This document shows, piece by piece, positions 38,001 through 52,275 of a stretch of 64,000 nt of DNA. Source of the DNA: Sphagnum compactum (lineage: Eukaryota > Bryophyta > Sphagnopsida > Sphagnales). Both the position numbers and the translations under genes were made by a program. Within the stretch, counting starts at the first letter, position 1. Each line of letters begins with the position of its first letter. Location: positions 8,928,001 through 8,992,000 of the forward strand of contig OZ234504.1 in the NCBI GenBank assembly GCA_965153455.1. Direction: 5' to 3'. Under the pieces are notes generated by a model. The model saw only the letters and a program-made list of their open reading frames with translations. It did no database searches and was not told where the DNA came from.

Positions 38001-38980
38001 AATTTTCTGAAATTTGGGGGTTGGTAGAAAGTAAGCTGGAAAATAGTAGTCAAAGAGCTTTTGCCTCCAAAAACCCCAAAAACTACCAAAGCAAATCAAA
38101 CCCACAAAAATAAGGAAATTAAATCCAAAACTAACATGAAAAACTGGTTGCAACCAGAGACATGTAATTCAAAAAATTATGTGAAATAATATTTGCACAG
38201 TTCCCTAGTCTATCAGTGCAATGATTATCAAAGTCTGTTCAGTAACTAAACACGGGAACTAAGAAACACTGTTGCAAGTACTGGGAAAACCTACATGCTT
38301 GCTGGTGCACAACCTTTGCATTTAGAGAACACATTGGTATTCTCCATGATCGCCCTTATTTGTAGCTCAAATGTGGATACTGTTTACATTACTCTCCACA
38401 GTGAACAAGCTGGTGAATGTGATAACAGATTAGCTTGGAAATATCGTGAGACTCTGACTACAACAATGTGACAGCTACATGTTGAACAATCATTCTCCTA
38501 CATGAACTACTAGTCATGGGATGTTACATAAGGTGTTCAGGTGCAGAGAAGGAGCCAAATGATTTAAAAGGACATTACAGCAAACTACAGTAAACGTGCT
38601 GGTACTAGCACATATACCTCAAATGGGGTGACATCTCTTTTCTTAAGGAGAAAGAGAAAGAAAGCTGCTTTTCAGTAGGGAATTCTCTTGATACAGATGG
38701 GATGTAGCCTAAGCTAAGAGTTAACTGCCTCTATATGCACAGGTAATCCTTTGCCTAAAAACCCAAGATTCAAGTATCTGTCAAACAATAACCCTGTAAT
38801 TGATAATCAGACCCACATTGCAGTGGCCTCACTGACATGCAGCTCTCTCAACCCAATATCCTACTTCCACTAATAACATCTGGTGAAATCTGGTGAAAAA
38901 CCCTCCAGAAAACTGTACTGGCATAATGCTGAAATGTTCTCAGCTACAACCTAACAGGAAAGAGAGGAGGATTGAAGGCA
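35100..38980. other. Intergenic DNA between CCD and BAG6 genes
   Basis: No gene found. The stretch is AT-rich to about 38.1 kb. At 37855-37872 there are two and a half TTTAGGG units (telo-box-like), too few for an interstitial telomere. From about 38.2 kb composition becomes more even, which fits the BAG6 3' UTR and flank. Confidence 0.5.
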
Positions 38981-38987
38981 ATTAGGC

Positions 38988-41900
38988 TCAATTTCCATCT
39001 ACCTGCATAGGTGCATCTGCCTGTTGCCGAAAGACACGGGCTGCACTTGGAAATCGGGAACCGTCCTCAAAGTCTGGGTCAGCTGCTACCCGTGCAGCCA
39101 GATCATGGAAAAGCACAGCCAAATATGCCTGCCAATGATTCATCATTGTGAGACACTTGCATACCATGACTTCTAAGATTCAAAAAACATTCATCACACA
39201 GCAGTACTGATGATAGAAATAGTTCATGAGAAGTCTAAAGTGTTTGCTTAACTGCAGATAAACAAGACAAATGAGTAAGAATGGCAACATATTACATAAA
39301 CTTCTAGTGGACAATCCTTTTGAAATGTCACCTCTAGCGTTCAAACTTCAAAACTAGTATGCTAAGGAACTTCATAAGGCCCTCAGGAAAACAAAATCCA
39401 TAGAACCTAAGTAATGTCACCCTAAAGGTAAATCAATTTCCCTTTTAGCAAAGACAACATATTGATGAGATTGCAAGAAAAACTCCACAACAACATTTTA
39501 AAGGTAACTGGTATGTCAGTTCTGGAACCAAAACATATAAGACAAGAATCAGGGTGGTCATAATAATGTGAGTCTCACTCACAACAAAACAGATTATCAC
39601 TACATCATGAAAGGAAGTGACAAGCTGCCATTACAGCCCACTGACTTAATCAGCTCCTCACCATCTGCTGAAAATTTTATACAAAAAACTGCATCCTGAG
39701 TATCTGTCACTCAGTCATGATATTGGCTAGCAATCAAGAGACATAGCTGATCCAAAAAGCCAATAATATCCTCATTCAAGCTGCAACAAGCTTGTCCAGG
39801 TGAGTTTCATCTCATTTCACTTGCCCCTATACAAGGAGCATCAAAGCCTAAAGGAGGCCTACACAGAAGGTAGTGGTTGAGCCCTCCTGCACCCTGGACA
39901 TGTCATTTGGATTCAGTACATCTGCTTAAGCAGGTGCAAAAGGTCAGATTGCAGAGAAAAACTCCACAATTAACACTTCAAAGGTAGCCATTATGTCAGG
40001 ACACTCAGGCATGTGGTCATAACTATGTGAGTGTCAATCACAAAGTATCAGACCAGCACCTTCATCATGGACAGCAGCAGCTAGCTGTCACTAGTATCCA
40101 CTTACTTCAATAGCTCCTGACAGTAGGCGTAAATAAGCATATGATAAACCACTCAACTATACAAAAATACAGCAACCACAACACACTACTTACATCAGCC
40201 AGGCCATCTGCCTGTGACACATGCTGCGCCAAGCTTGTGCTAGTGGTCACACCACTGTTGCTCAGCACATGTGTGCCAGCTGCATCAGCCACACTCCTCA
40301 GCACCTCCTGTGCTGCTTCTCCTGCATCCAGTTTCTGTACTGCTCCTTCCATCTCTGTCTGCATCCTCCTCAAAAATCAATATGCAACATCTCAGGACCT
40401 AATACTGAAGACACAGTGTCACCTGGGTCATCTACTTGGGGACAATGAACAAAAGGATAGTCATGTTAAGTCCAATTGTATACTCTGAATTATCCTTAGC
40501 CCAGCAAATACCTTTTGCCGTTTTGCAACAGGTGAGCCATGAGAGTACACATCACTGAAAGGCCGTTGTGGCGGCATGGATTGTTGGCGTTCTTCATCTG
40601 CTGTCATTGTCTCACTCCATCTGGCCAGCTCCTCCTGCAATTTCATGCAGAGTATTTATGTGATTGCAGAGAGGAAATTCACCCCAAAAAAAGTAATGTG
40701 ACAAAAAAAAAGAGATTGTAAGTAATCAAAACAAACATAGCAATATTGAGTGTGGTCACAACCTTGTGAATCTCAGTCACAAAGTAGCAGACCATCACCT
40801 CCATTATGAATGGTAATGACTAGCTGCCATTACTCCATACTGAGTTCATCAACTCCTCAGTGTGTACAACAAGTAAACAAGAATCTGCCCAAACCTTGGT
40901 GCAAATAATTTTTAAAAATCTGTGTCCCAAGTTTCTGTCATCTTTCCACAAGAAACTGGAAGACCCATTCATGATATCAGCTAGAAGCAATGCAGAATCC
41001 ACGTATTTGACATCATGCTTTGCTGGTGACAATGCAAGCAACAGACACATATTCAAGGTAACTCAACACATATTGAAAGTAAAAGCACCACAGTTATTTA
41101 CCGGAGTAAGAGCCTCCTTCCATCTTTCAGTCCCAGATGGGTTGCTTGAACCTCCACCTTCAGTCTGAGATCGGGAACTTGTGGCATCTGCAGGAGGAGG
41201 CTGTATAGACAGGGATCCAACACCAAGCATTTGGGACATCATGGGCATCATATGCTGCAACATCCCTCCTAGGTCTTGACCAGCAGCTGGAGCTGCATGT
41301 TGGCCTCCACTTACCACCTGTACATCACCCACTCCCTGCATCACCTGCTGCACAAGTGTCTCCATGCCCGGGCTTCGCATGAACTGCCCTAGAATCCCTG
41401 GTCCTGCTTGCTGGGTCTCACTTCTGCCCCTTGCTGCTCTTAAGATATTTCCCAGCCCAGGGGGAGCCAGGGCTCTCCTGCTTTGACTAGGTGAATCACC
41501 AGGTCCCTCCTGCTGCATAGCCAAGTTTCGCACCACACTCTGTCCTGCCTGGCTCTGCTGCTGCTCTGAGTGCTGTGACTGCTGCCGTCTCCTCCTTGTC
41601 TGAGTATTACCAGCCCAGCAGTGCATGTACTCAGTTCTAACTCCTAACCTTCAGGTCATAAGTCATAACCTGCTCACAGAACATAGACAAATAACCTAGG
41701 ACTCCTCACTAGCAACCCATAAGCATCCCTAGACATTGCTTTGAAAACCCCTTGTCAGAAACCCTTATGGACCATTGAGACCTCAACTCTGATAACAAAC
41801 CAACAGAAACCAGCTTCTAAAGACATTTTCTCATGATTTGTACACAAGCCAGATGAAATAAGAACTACTTACCCTGGGTACAAGAGGCTGAAGGCCTCCA

Positions 41901-44900
41901 AGTCCTAGGCCAACAGGTGGACTTACAACACTCGGCCAACTAGTGCCACCACTCTCAGCTGCTTGAATAGTCTCCCCTGAAGTAGGTTTGGAATCTTTGG
42001 CCATTACTTGACCCTCCTCACTGCCTGCATCTACCTCCATGCTTGCAACTCCACCTTCTTCAATAGACTGGCAACTTGCACCTTCTGCTGACCCACTACT
42101 AGTCTGTGGATCTTCTGCTCCTCTGACATCTGTTTCCATACTTGACTGTTGTGGTTGCGTAGACTGCTAAAACAATGAATTCACAGTCAATTCACATTCT
42201 AATATGGTATAAGTTTGCTCAACAATACATTAATATCTCTCATAAGAATCAAGAAATCTCCATTCTTACAATTAAGAAAAAATAAAGCAAGGTTCACAAT
42301 TCTTCAACAAGCCACAGAGGATTCCAAAGAAGGAAAGACAAAACAGAAAACAAAGGATCAAGAAACAAATAAATAAATAAACACTAAAGCAGAATGAACA
42401 ACAGTGTCAGTCTCACACCTGTTCAGGGACCATCAACAGTAGCAGGTACGATAGTAACTTCTCTATCAACAATACAGTAAGAATACTTTGAAAAGCACCT
42501 GTGGAGGTGGTGGTGGTGTTCCATTCTGCAGAGCTTCAGCAAGGTGGTGCAGTAAAGGTGTCACTGATGTAACCAGGCTTGCTACATCCACCCTTCCACT
42601 TCCACTTATTGAACTGCCCCTGTCCCCTGTTCCTGCTGCTCCTGCTACAAAGACTTTTAGTTGATTTTTCAATCAAAGACAGGTCACAGACTAATTGCCA
42701 TGTATCTGCCAACTATAACATTGTGTACATATGCTGACTACTGCTGAATCCATGTCACCTCCTAGTAACAATCTACAGCAATGATGCATCTATCTATGAG
42801 CTTCGGGCCACCCTGCCACCACCATGTCTTTGTGCATCCACATCTCAACCTCAGCTAGTTTAATGGACCAATACAATGGCAAATGACCTAACTATCTTCA
42901 CAACTATTAAGAACTTCTTCATAGCTAATATCTATGTCAACCTGAATAGAGTTGAAAGATGACCCAGGAATAAGGTCATAGAGATTTCAGATAACAACAT
43001 ATCAGCAAACAGGAAAAACAGAACAGAAACCTGGATGTAAAATACAGAGGAAAGACTGATGAGTGGTTTGAACAATAGTTACAGTAACACATATGTTCAG
43101 AGACTATCATGGAAAAAGTACAGAGATGTGAAGGGAAATTTGGAAATAAACAAGTTTCTTTCTCATCAAGGGATTCATCGTTTGACCACTGAGGGTGGCC
43201 TATTCTCACCTTGCTGGCTGTCAGTCATTGGATCGGGCTGCCTAGAAACTGCTACAGGTGGGGTGATAGCAGGTTGAGATACAAGAGGCACAGCAGCTGG
43301 ATATTGTGACACCATGGAAGGTTGACCTGCAAATTGGTGCTGAAATCTGGCAAGCAGTGGATGAACAGGGGTACTGGCCTCAAAAGAACCCTGTGGATGC
43401 CCAGAGGTAGAACCTGCAGGCAAATTCATTGGTGCAACACGCACAGCACCATGCTCATCAAATGTCATGATGGCCCCTTGCACTCCTGTATGTGCAGGGG
43501 GCATAAAAGCACCAGTGGTCCCCCCAGCACCCCCATTCACTGTATGAATTGTGATACCTGTATCAGGCAATGTTCGTGAAGGACCACTTGGGTCTGCACG
43601 CTCAGGCATCTGGTGGACAGTGACACCACCAGGGGTACCAGATGCTCCATGAGCAAGTTCTTCAGCTGACTGTTGGGGTGGGGGAGATGAGAGGGATGGA
43701 GAGCGTAAGGCCGATGCAGCTCCAAGGTCACTGGTGTGGATATGAATGTGAATGCTTCTTGGTGGTCCAGTTACAGCAGGTGATGGAACCTGTGTAACAG
43801 GGCGTGGTTGGGACTGTCCAGCTGGAAATGCACCTGACATCTGCAAAGGCCGAGGCTGCAGGGGACAACTGTGAAGACATCAGTGGTCCATCAAAAGAAT
43901 AGATGTCTTTCCACCAGAAATCCAACGAAGAGGGTACCACAGAACTGGGCTAAGGAGAATATTCATTGGAGTTGACATAAAAAGGCAAAGAACATTGAAT
44001 CCTGCTAACCTGTACCATAATGGGGTTTGGTCCGGCAGGTGATATGAAAATGGCAGGCCCCGCATTGACAACAGCCTCACCCTGCACACAACAATGCCAG
44101 CATGCAAACATGATTCAGACTTCTTTATCTGAAAATGCCACTGACATAAGCAATTCCAGATTCCTGTTTCCACATGATTCATCCATAAACTCAAACGACT
44201 TACTGGAGATTGCCCCATGTGCAAAGACAAAGTGGTGCGGCCAAGCTCCAACAACAATGCTCCTATTTGTTGGATGAGATTGCCATCATTAAATGCAGTG
44301 CGTTGAACTTCCTCCCGAGCTGTTGCATCTGTTATTGCTGCCTCATTCTCCAGCTGATCTGCAAGATGCTGTTCAAATGTCACCAGGAAAGAAGAGAGGC
44401 CAAGATTAGTCCATCTTAAGCAAAGCTCTATACTGATGCCCTGGTCAACCAAAGTCAACCGAAGACTTCCACAACAATCAGCAATAATCCCAACAAAGGC
44501 CAGCAACAATCCCAACAAAGGCTAACATGGCAAGCCTCTCCATGACACAAAATGTACCCAAAAGATAAGTATGGACACCTAATTCCCAACTCTCATTTTC
44601 TCATTCCTGACACACTTCCCTCATCTTGTATGAAGGCCTCAATCTATCAAGTAAATGGAAACTCCATTTCCCAGCTTCAAATCATAAACATACATCAACT
44701 GGCTGCTTCAATATAAATCACTATTCTACAATATTCACCACATAAGAATCCAGTCCTTAACAGGTTGATCAACTGCCTATCAATATGGATGGCACTCTTA
44801 AGAGGGTAAGGAACATATTTACAGCAAGAGTAGTGCTAGCTCGGCCCCGCAAAAGATTGGTCACCCTCTGCACAAGGACCCCTAGAGCAGCAGGCGAGGG

Positions 44901-47065
44901 TCTCCTCCTCTCTTCATCCACACCTGAGCGCACATCACTGACAACACTAGTCCCTGTAACCACATGTTCTTCTGGGATTTGAGTCCTCTCAGTTTCTGCA
45001 GGAACATAAAGTTGGGTAAGAAGGATTCAAAATACCCACATGCATGAATATTCACCATAAGTGAATCAGATTAGCCAGTAGAAACACACAGCCTCTTGAT
45101 ACTCCCAAACCTGGTAATACAGACACTGGTTTCAAATCTGCACATCTCTGAGTTTATTCTCAACTAGTAATTTCTCATGCACTCTCCCCCAAAGCAACTT
45201 TGTCAATGTAACAGAAGCCCCACTTACCATGTGATGATGAGGACTCCTCCAGACGGTCCAAATACTGGGACATAGTTGTCAAAGCGTCAGGCACAACCTG
45301 AAAAGAAATTTTGAGTAACCATATATTTCCATTATCAATATAGTCTTGTTGGTCTTCACATGTGTGGCAAACTACTTCAAAAAGACATCCCAAGACACGA
45401 AATAGCCATCAGCCACAACCTCCATAGACAACCATAGATACAAGGCACACACCCCAGGTTGTTGAGCTGTTTGGAATGGAGAGGGAACACGAGGTGCTGC
45501 ATTGTTCGGGTGTACACCATAAAGTGCATCAATCTGAACTTCCAAACCCCTGACTTGAGTGTCTTGTTCGCCTGCCACAGGCCTCTCTTCTGCTTGTGCT
45601 ACTCCAGTTTCCGCAACCTGAGTGGGTAGCACTCCCTGCACCCATCCAATGTCAATTCCTCCATCCTTAAGCACTCTTGGGTAGGGTTGACAATAGCCAG
45701 TTAGGATTTTTTAAGTTGGCCTTCAAATGAGAGCTGACATGCATGGTCTGTATAAATACATAGGTCCAAGGAACACATACTGGCAGCAAAAAAGGGAGCT
45801 GATATGTAGGCCTGTGCAAATCTTGCAGTGGTAAGAGAAATGATTCAGAGATGAACTAATGGGAGATCGAGCAAATCACTCACCACTGTAACTGTTGGTG
45901 TGTTCCCAATGCCACCAGTATTTTGAGCACCAACATTACCAATTCCCACTGAGTTGAGCACCACTGAAATGATCTGCAGCCCACAATCCAATACATCATT
46001 GAAAATAAAATGGGATTGTAACTACAAGACTTAGGACAATACAAAGATGCAGAACTAAATTTGAGGAACAGTGGAATGACAGTGGTAATGCCATACACGA
46101 CTCAAGTCCGGCATTGCTCCTTCGCCAGTATCAGGAATGTTGAGGGTTCCCATCAAAAGACTGTGAGAAATATGGCCAGTCCTATTTCTTGGTTGTGCAG
46201 GAACTGCATCTGATACGCCTCCTGAACCTGCAAACCCACCAACTAATTGTTTTTAATGTCATGACAACAACATCATCAAGTTTTGCCCAGAACAGTACAA
46301 AATTCTCCAGAACAAGTCATGCAGGGCAGTAGAGGAATCCAGACCTTCAGTGCCTGCAGTGCTTGGACCCACTCCAGCAGGAGGCAGTTGTGGCCTGGCT
46401 ACTAGATGTAGTGTATGACCATCCTCCACATCTGCTCAATTATCATTAAGGACCAAACTTTGACATTCACCAATTAACATGCATTCCTCACACAAAGAAC
46501 AGGATTATTCAGGCACAATAGCACGTTCAATAAAGCCTAAAAAGTGCCCTGCAAACTGTGAAATGTAATGAGCACATCTGGAATTCCCTTAATTCAGCTC
46601 CAGAGAAGAAAATCCTAAAAGCCAATACAACTGGAAACTCCTAATGTTAACTGCCAGTGAATCAGATTCATACATGGAAATTGGAAGAACTCAGAAGAAG
46701 GATACTGTAAGCAGACAACAACTGGTCATCCTTCAGCACCTTTCCTCGACAAATCAAACGCTGGTTGTCTGCTGGCACCCCAACAAGGGCTGCTAGTTTC
46801 TCCTTCAAAGCAGGAACTGCCACCTGCTCCCAACCCCTCTCGCAGTCAACACCCTGCAGATTGTGCACTAAACCAATAATAAGGAGACTTTTAAAAAAAG
46901 GTTTTCAGTTAAGTTTTTCAAAAGGCTGATCACACTCACATTCTTCTCAACCTGAATAGTATAACTTTGTGAGTCAAGTGTCTTGATCTTGATTTCAATA
47001 GTTCCAGCAGACCCCTCTCCGCCACTTCCACCAATATCACCACTGTTTTCCTGAATGGGATCCAT
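38988..47065 (-). CDS. BAG6: BAG6/BAT3-like ubiquitin-like-domain protein
   Basis: Seventeen coding exons join in phase: 47065-46940, 46823-46706, 46431-46345, 46227-46097, 45973-45884, 45635-45453, 45297-45228, 44995-44823, 44368-44204, 44081-44010, 43855-43210, 42644-42499, 42163-41873, 41599-41102, 40634-40512, 40358-40194, 39128-38988. They give 1074 aa. Residues about 23-95 are a ubiquitin-like domain (IEIKIKTLDSQSYTIQVEKN, VPALKEKLAALVGV, QRLICRGKVLKDDQLLSAY, VEDGHTLHLV). The rest is long, Pro/Gln/Ser/Gly-rich and low in complexity, with a SIHIHIHT segment, then conserved C-terminal pieces: PPQRPFSDVYSHGSPVAKRQK and AARVAADPDFEDGSRFPSAA. BAG6/Scythe proteins hold exposed hydrophobic segments of new or mislocalised proteins and pass them to ubiquitin ligases or tail-anchor insertion. 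The PVAKRQK stretch could be a nuclear signal. The name refers to the animal-type BAG6, not Arabidopsis calmodulin-binding AtBAG6. Start: first ATG after the acceptor at 47099-47100; exon 1 is noncoding. Confidence 0.9.
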
Positions 47066-47573
47066 GTTACTGAAGACAGCTCCTTGATTTGCACCAACCT
47101 GCAAACAGATTCAAACCATTCAACCAAGTCCAGAAGATGCATGTAAATGTCAGGCTGAAATTGGAACTACAGCGAAGAGCTCCATGTGCCATGCATAATT
47201 ATGTATAACCCTAGGTATTGAGTAAGATTCCATTCAGACACCAAAAGAGAATCCTTGACACACAGATGACATTTCACAACAAGACGGACCAAATCAAAAA
47301 GCTCCAAAGAGAAGAGCGAGAAGAGCTAAAACAAAAAAACCACGAGATTTTGCATTTCCATTGTCCAACCCTAAGCTCAGAAGGCGAGATGAATAACACA
47401 TCTCCTGATCAAACTGCGAGATACAAATCACACAACCAAACAATCTTCGAACTACAAACCAACCCAACAACGAAATTGTATTCCAAAACTTCTAGATTCC
47501 TGCTCTACCCCTAAACCCTACAAAATTCCTGATCCACAGCAAAGACTCAACAGCAACAAACCGGAAACCCTAC

Positions 47574-47830
47574 CTTTGATTTTGTGGGTCTTTTGAGGGC
47601 TCGTTTCAGCGGATCTGGGAGAAGAAAGAAACACCAGAAGCCCCGCCGCACGCTCGCGAGATCTCGAAACACAATTCAGTCCACGACGAAGGATCGCTGC
47701 GACGGATTTGCCGTGAAAAATTGAAAGATTCTCAAAAGCTTCGAACCGGAGACCATCGAGATGCGGAAACACAATTGCGTCCTTCGCTTTCGGTGTTCAT
47801 TGGATGAAAGCAAAGAGTGGATGAATGTGT
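47574..47830 (-). other. Noncoding first exon and promoter-proximal region of BAG6
   Basis: A donor (ATCAAAG|GTAGGG) at 47574/47573 would splice to the acceptor TTTGCAG just before 47098, giving an intron of about 475 bases within the 5' UTR. The exon is GC-richer than its surroundings and contains CpGs, as plant first exons often do. The transcription start is not determined. Confidence 0.45.
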
Positions 47831-47837
47831 GAAAATA

Positions 47838-48500
47838 GAGTTGGTTTAGGTGGGATGGGCTACACTCGAGCAGGTCATACAAAAAGACAATTCCAAATTG
47901 CAAATTTATTAGAGGTCAATTTTGAAATTGAATTTTTTTTTAAATAAACATTTTACAAATGTAACAAAATGTTTCAAAATGTTCTAAGATATCGAAAGAT
48001 AAAAAAATCTCTGTATTTTTTTCAATGTCTTTTGGAATCTTTGTGTCCTTTCAAAAACAAAAATTGCATATTTATGTCTTTTTCCAATTTCATACACATA
48101 TTTACATGTAATTTCATACAAATGTAAATATGTGTTATTACATTTGAATATGTTGAGATTGTTTCAACAGATTAACAAGTTTTTTTTTTGTTTGAGATTA
48201 AATTAGTTTCTCATAAATATTTCTCCCTTAAATATCTAATTCAAAAATATAATCCCCACTTGTTCAGCTAATTTAATGTTTATCCACCCTAATTTGCTTC
48301 CAAAAATTCAATGAATTAAAAATAGGGGTGACTGATTAAATCTCCCCCTGGGATGATAATTTGACAATATTTTGTACAATTTGAATGTTATATATATATA
48401 TATATATATAAACACGAAAGTAACAAAGTTTTCAAATGTAAACCCTTTTTTTTTTGGTCATTTCATTGTCATTGGTTGTGCATAGCAACGCAGAGCCCAA
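47838..48500 (+). repeat. Direct repeat, copy 1 (next to the BAG6 promoter)
   Basis: It begins GTTTAGGTGGGATGGG at the edge of the BAG6 promoter and is repeated about 845 bp away, starting near 48.69 kb. Shared landmarks in the same order include AAAAAGACAATTCCAAA, TTTTTTTCAATGTCTTTTGG, TTTCATACACAT, TAATCCCCACTTG and TGATTAAATCTCCCC. A (TA)n run at 48388-48411 is present only in this copy. Confidence 0.7.
48388..48411 (+). repeat. (TA)n microsatellite
   Basis: About twelve TA units inside copy 1 of the direct repeat. Confidence 0.9.
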
Positions 48501-48691
48501 GTTTATTTGTATCTTGTTATGAACTTATCTAATAAATCGAACCTTCATTAGCATTTTGCCTACCAAATCAAGAATGTAAACATTATATAATGGAACAAAA
48601 TGACATATAGTGAAATTTACAAAATTTAATCTTTTCAACAAAATTATTATGTTCATATAAAAATTCCAATGAAGATGATTTCATCGGAACT

Positions 48692-49370
48692 AGTTTAGGT
48701 GGGATGGGTTGTAATCGTAGATCATAGAAAAAGACAATTCCAAACTACAAATTTAATAGAGATTGATTCCAAATCAGAATTTTTAAAAAATACACATTTT
48801 ACAAGTTGTAATGTTTCAAATCCTAAGGTATCAAAAGAGAAACAAATATCTTTATTTTTTTCAATGTCTTTTGGATTTTTGTATGTTTTGAAAAAAAATT
48901 TAAAATCTTTGTGTCTATACAATTTCATACACATGTTTACATGTATTTTCATACAAATGTAAATATGTGAAGAAGTATTTTTGACTCAATCAATCCCAAC
49001 GGGAAATAATACCTTGTCATTTTAATATGTTGAGATTATTTCAAAATATTAACATGTTTTTTTTTTGAGATTAAACTAATTTCCAATAAAAAAATTTCCC
49101 TTAAATACCAAATTCAAGAATTTAATCCCCACTTGCTTAGTTGATTTGATTTTTATCCACCTTAATTGCTTCCAAAATTTATATGAATTAAAAACAGGGG
49201 TGGCTGATTACATCTCCCCTTGGATGATAATTGGGTAGTCTTTTTTTTTTTACAATTTGAATCTTATATATCTAAAAATAACAAAGTTATCAAATTTAAA
49301 CCTTTTTTCTTTTCTTTTTCATTTCATCATCACTGGTCGTGCAAAATAATGCAGAGTCCAAATGAAATAG
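48692..49370 (+). repeat. Direct repeat, copy 2
   Basis: Second copy of the block at 47.84-48.50 kb. It starts GTTTAGGTGGGATGGG and keeps the same landmark order, ending near a CATCACTGGTCGTGCA word that matches the CATTGTCATTGGTTGTGCA word of copy 1. It differs by many substitutions and small indels, so the duplication is not recent. Noncoding. Confidence 0.7.
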
Positions 49371-51540
49371 TTATTTAACACCTTAGTGCCAAACGTAAAA
49401 AAGTATTATGGTACTTAGAATTTCAAGAACAATTATGTATACAAAATGGTATTATTATAGAAAATTATTTCAAATCAAGGTTATATATGTGTGATTTCAT
49501 TTGAAATTTTATCCACATAATTTTGTGTTGAAAATATCATCCAAGCAACACATAAAATGCAGTGTTGGGAGGTTCACCTTATTTGAACCTTGAACCAATA
49601 AGTAAAAATAATATATATGTATATCGTTTATTTTTTATTCATGGTTTTCAAAACCAAAGAATTGGTTCTGAACCTTGGTTGGAAATTCTTTAAAATGCAC
49701 ATAACCCATTTTCGCCTTTAACTAGGGTTCTTAAAATATCAAATAACCAAGTCAAATAACTTATCCTAAATTGTTAGTTCTTTGTCAATTTTTTTATGAA
49801 AACCAATTTTTTATTTTTAAAAAACCCATAACCAAAGGTTTTAAGATTCTAAAATATTTTGAAACGCCAAATTGAAGGTTTTCTTATTTTTAAAATTTAT
49901 AACACCCAAACTCAAAGGCTTTTAGCAAAATGAAATGTTGCCCAACATTAATACAATGATTTTACCATAATACATAAAAAGATAATCAGGAAAAAGCAAG
50001 GTCTATCAATGTAAATTCTCAAATGGATTTTGCAATGATCCTAGAATGAAAGAGACCATGGTGAATCAACACGTACTTTGATACAATGATCTTTGAAAAT
50101 GTCATGAATTAAATCCAAAAAATAATCCATTTCCCCTTCCAAATATATCCCAAACATTAAAAATAAAATAAAATTTCTTATTTTTAAAGTTAAATATGGT
50201 TATACTCCACTAATAAATTTATTTTCCTTTAGTAAATAGTTGATTTTCTCTTCCACATTCCCTTCCCAAGTAATAAGTTTTTTTTTTAATTTAAAAGGCT
50301 ACACCTACAAAGGTGTATATTTGTAGGTTCACCTACCATCTTATGATAAGAAACTTTTCATTTTCCATTTTAATGTGATGAATGGTCCTATTAAATAAAT
50401 GCATTTCACATGTTGGGTTGACCTTTCACACAAAAATCTAAACAATAAAACATATCATGTTAACAAAAAAGATTATGTGCTACCACAACACCCAAATTAT
50501 GCCCCAAACATCAATTATTCAAGTATATTCAAAACATATATTGAATTGAATTGAATTTACATGAAACAAAAAAAACAAGGCTAAAACATCTTATATTGTA
50601 TCTCAAATTATGTTGAACAAATGTAACATGGAGGGAAATTACTTTTGTTTTAGGTTGGTTAGTTGAGGTGCAATTTTTGAATGTTTTTTAACACATAAAA
50701 GTTTGCAATGATCCTTCACTATGGAACAATTTTGTAGTTGTTTTATTTGCCATAAATCTTGGTGAAATGGCATCCTTTCGATACTTTCTACATTGAAAAG
50801 GTTTTTATAACTTATCACTAACACATTTGCACATTAATTAAGCACACGTTTCATTGAATCATGCATCGGATGTGAAAATCTTATTGATTCTTATGATTTT
50901 TAATGACATTGGCCTGAACAAGTACTTCATGCAATTAACCATACATCAAATAATTATTTCTTCTAATAATCAAAAGATTTTTCACTACATCTAAACCATT
51001 GTGAAGGAATACTTTAGTCAATCAAGTTGTTAAATATGTCCACTAGGAATAAACTTACATTGATATTAGGTTTTATCCTAATGTTTGTAACAATTCACAT
51101 CTACTTCTTATTCCTATCTATATAAGCATATTAAAGCATATCACCAACATCAATTTTTAAAATTTATGTTGAATATGCAATAACCATATAATGGATAATC
51201 ACCCTACATGAAAATTTTTACACCCCAACAATATGTTGAAAATCATTTAAATGCAAAAGAAATGAGTATTTTTTCTTATGATTACAATCATTTTTAGAAC
51301 TGTATAATTTTATTACAATCGTTTAGAAAGGTTTCACGATGAAAACTTAAAAATGTCCAGATTTGTCAAAGGAGAACATACAATAATAGTTTTTAAACAA
51401 CAAATCTTTGAACTTTATGTTTGAATTATCACCTTCTAACCCTTTGAACATTTTTTCTAACTTTACATTTGTGTTAAATTGAAACCACTTCATGTTGATG
51501 TTTATGGATTCACAACATTGCACATTCTCTCTTAACACCA
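49371..51540. other. AT-rich intergenic DNA
   Basis: No gene. Short open frames have the composition of AT-rich noncoding DNA and carry no recognisable motif. Confidence 0.6.
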
Positions 51541-51774
51541 TTGAAAATCATATCATTTGCAACTAGTCACTATGCAACTACCATGCAACTAAATGTCCTT
51601 TGCAATTAGATCGATCATGCTTACAATTACAAAATTGGTATCATGCGATTGTGTTTGCAAATGACATGTAACTAAATGTGTACAAAATGGACATGTATCA
51701 TAAAAATAATGATTTAAATTAATACATACTTAGATTAATATACTTGATATATTTATCTAAGTTGCATATAGTAG

Positions 51775-52275
51775 TATTGAACCTAACTAAAATTAAACCT
51801 TAGCTAGCTCGACTAAACATTGACTAAACCTAAACTAAATTAATTTTGGTAAATTTAATTAGAAGGTTAAACTAATAGTGGCTAACCATTAAACACTAAA
51901 AGGTTAAATTAATGACGACTAAAATAACTTAAACAAAATTAACCTAAATTAAACCAACCATAGTTAAGTTAACTAAGATGTTAAATTAACCATAGTTAAA
52001 CAAATCATGGTTTAATTCACCATGGCTAAATCAAGGTTAAATTAACTTTGACAAAATTATCCATGGTTAAATTAACTAGGAGGTGAAATTCATTAGGGCT
52101 AAACTAATTAGAAAGGTAAATGAACTACGATTAAATTAATAAGGACATTAATTTAACAATGGTTAAATTAATCGTGATTAAACTAATTTGGACATTAAAC
52201 CAATCATGACTAAATTAACTACAATTAGATTAATAATCATTAAACTAATTAAGATGTTAAATTAACCATATGGAC
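51775..52275. repeat. Degenerate short-period AT-rich array
   Basis: The words TTAAATTAACC, AACCATGGTTAAA, TTAAACTAATTAGGA and their complements recur about every 18-22 bp for about 500 bp on both strands, giving a locally palindromic, satellite-like array. Confidence 0.55.
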
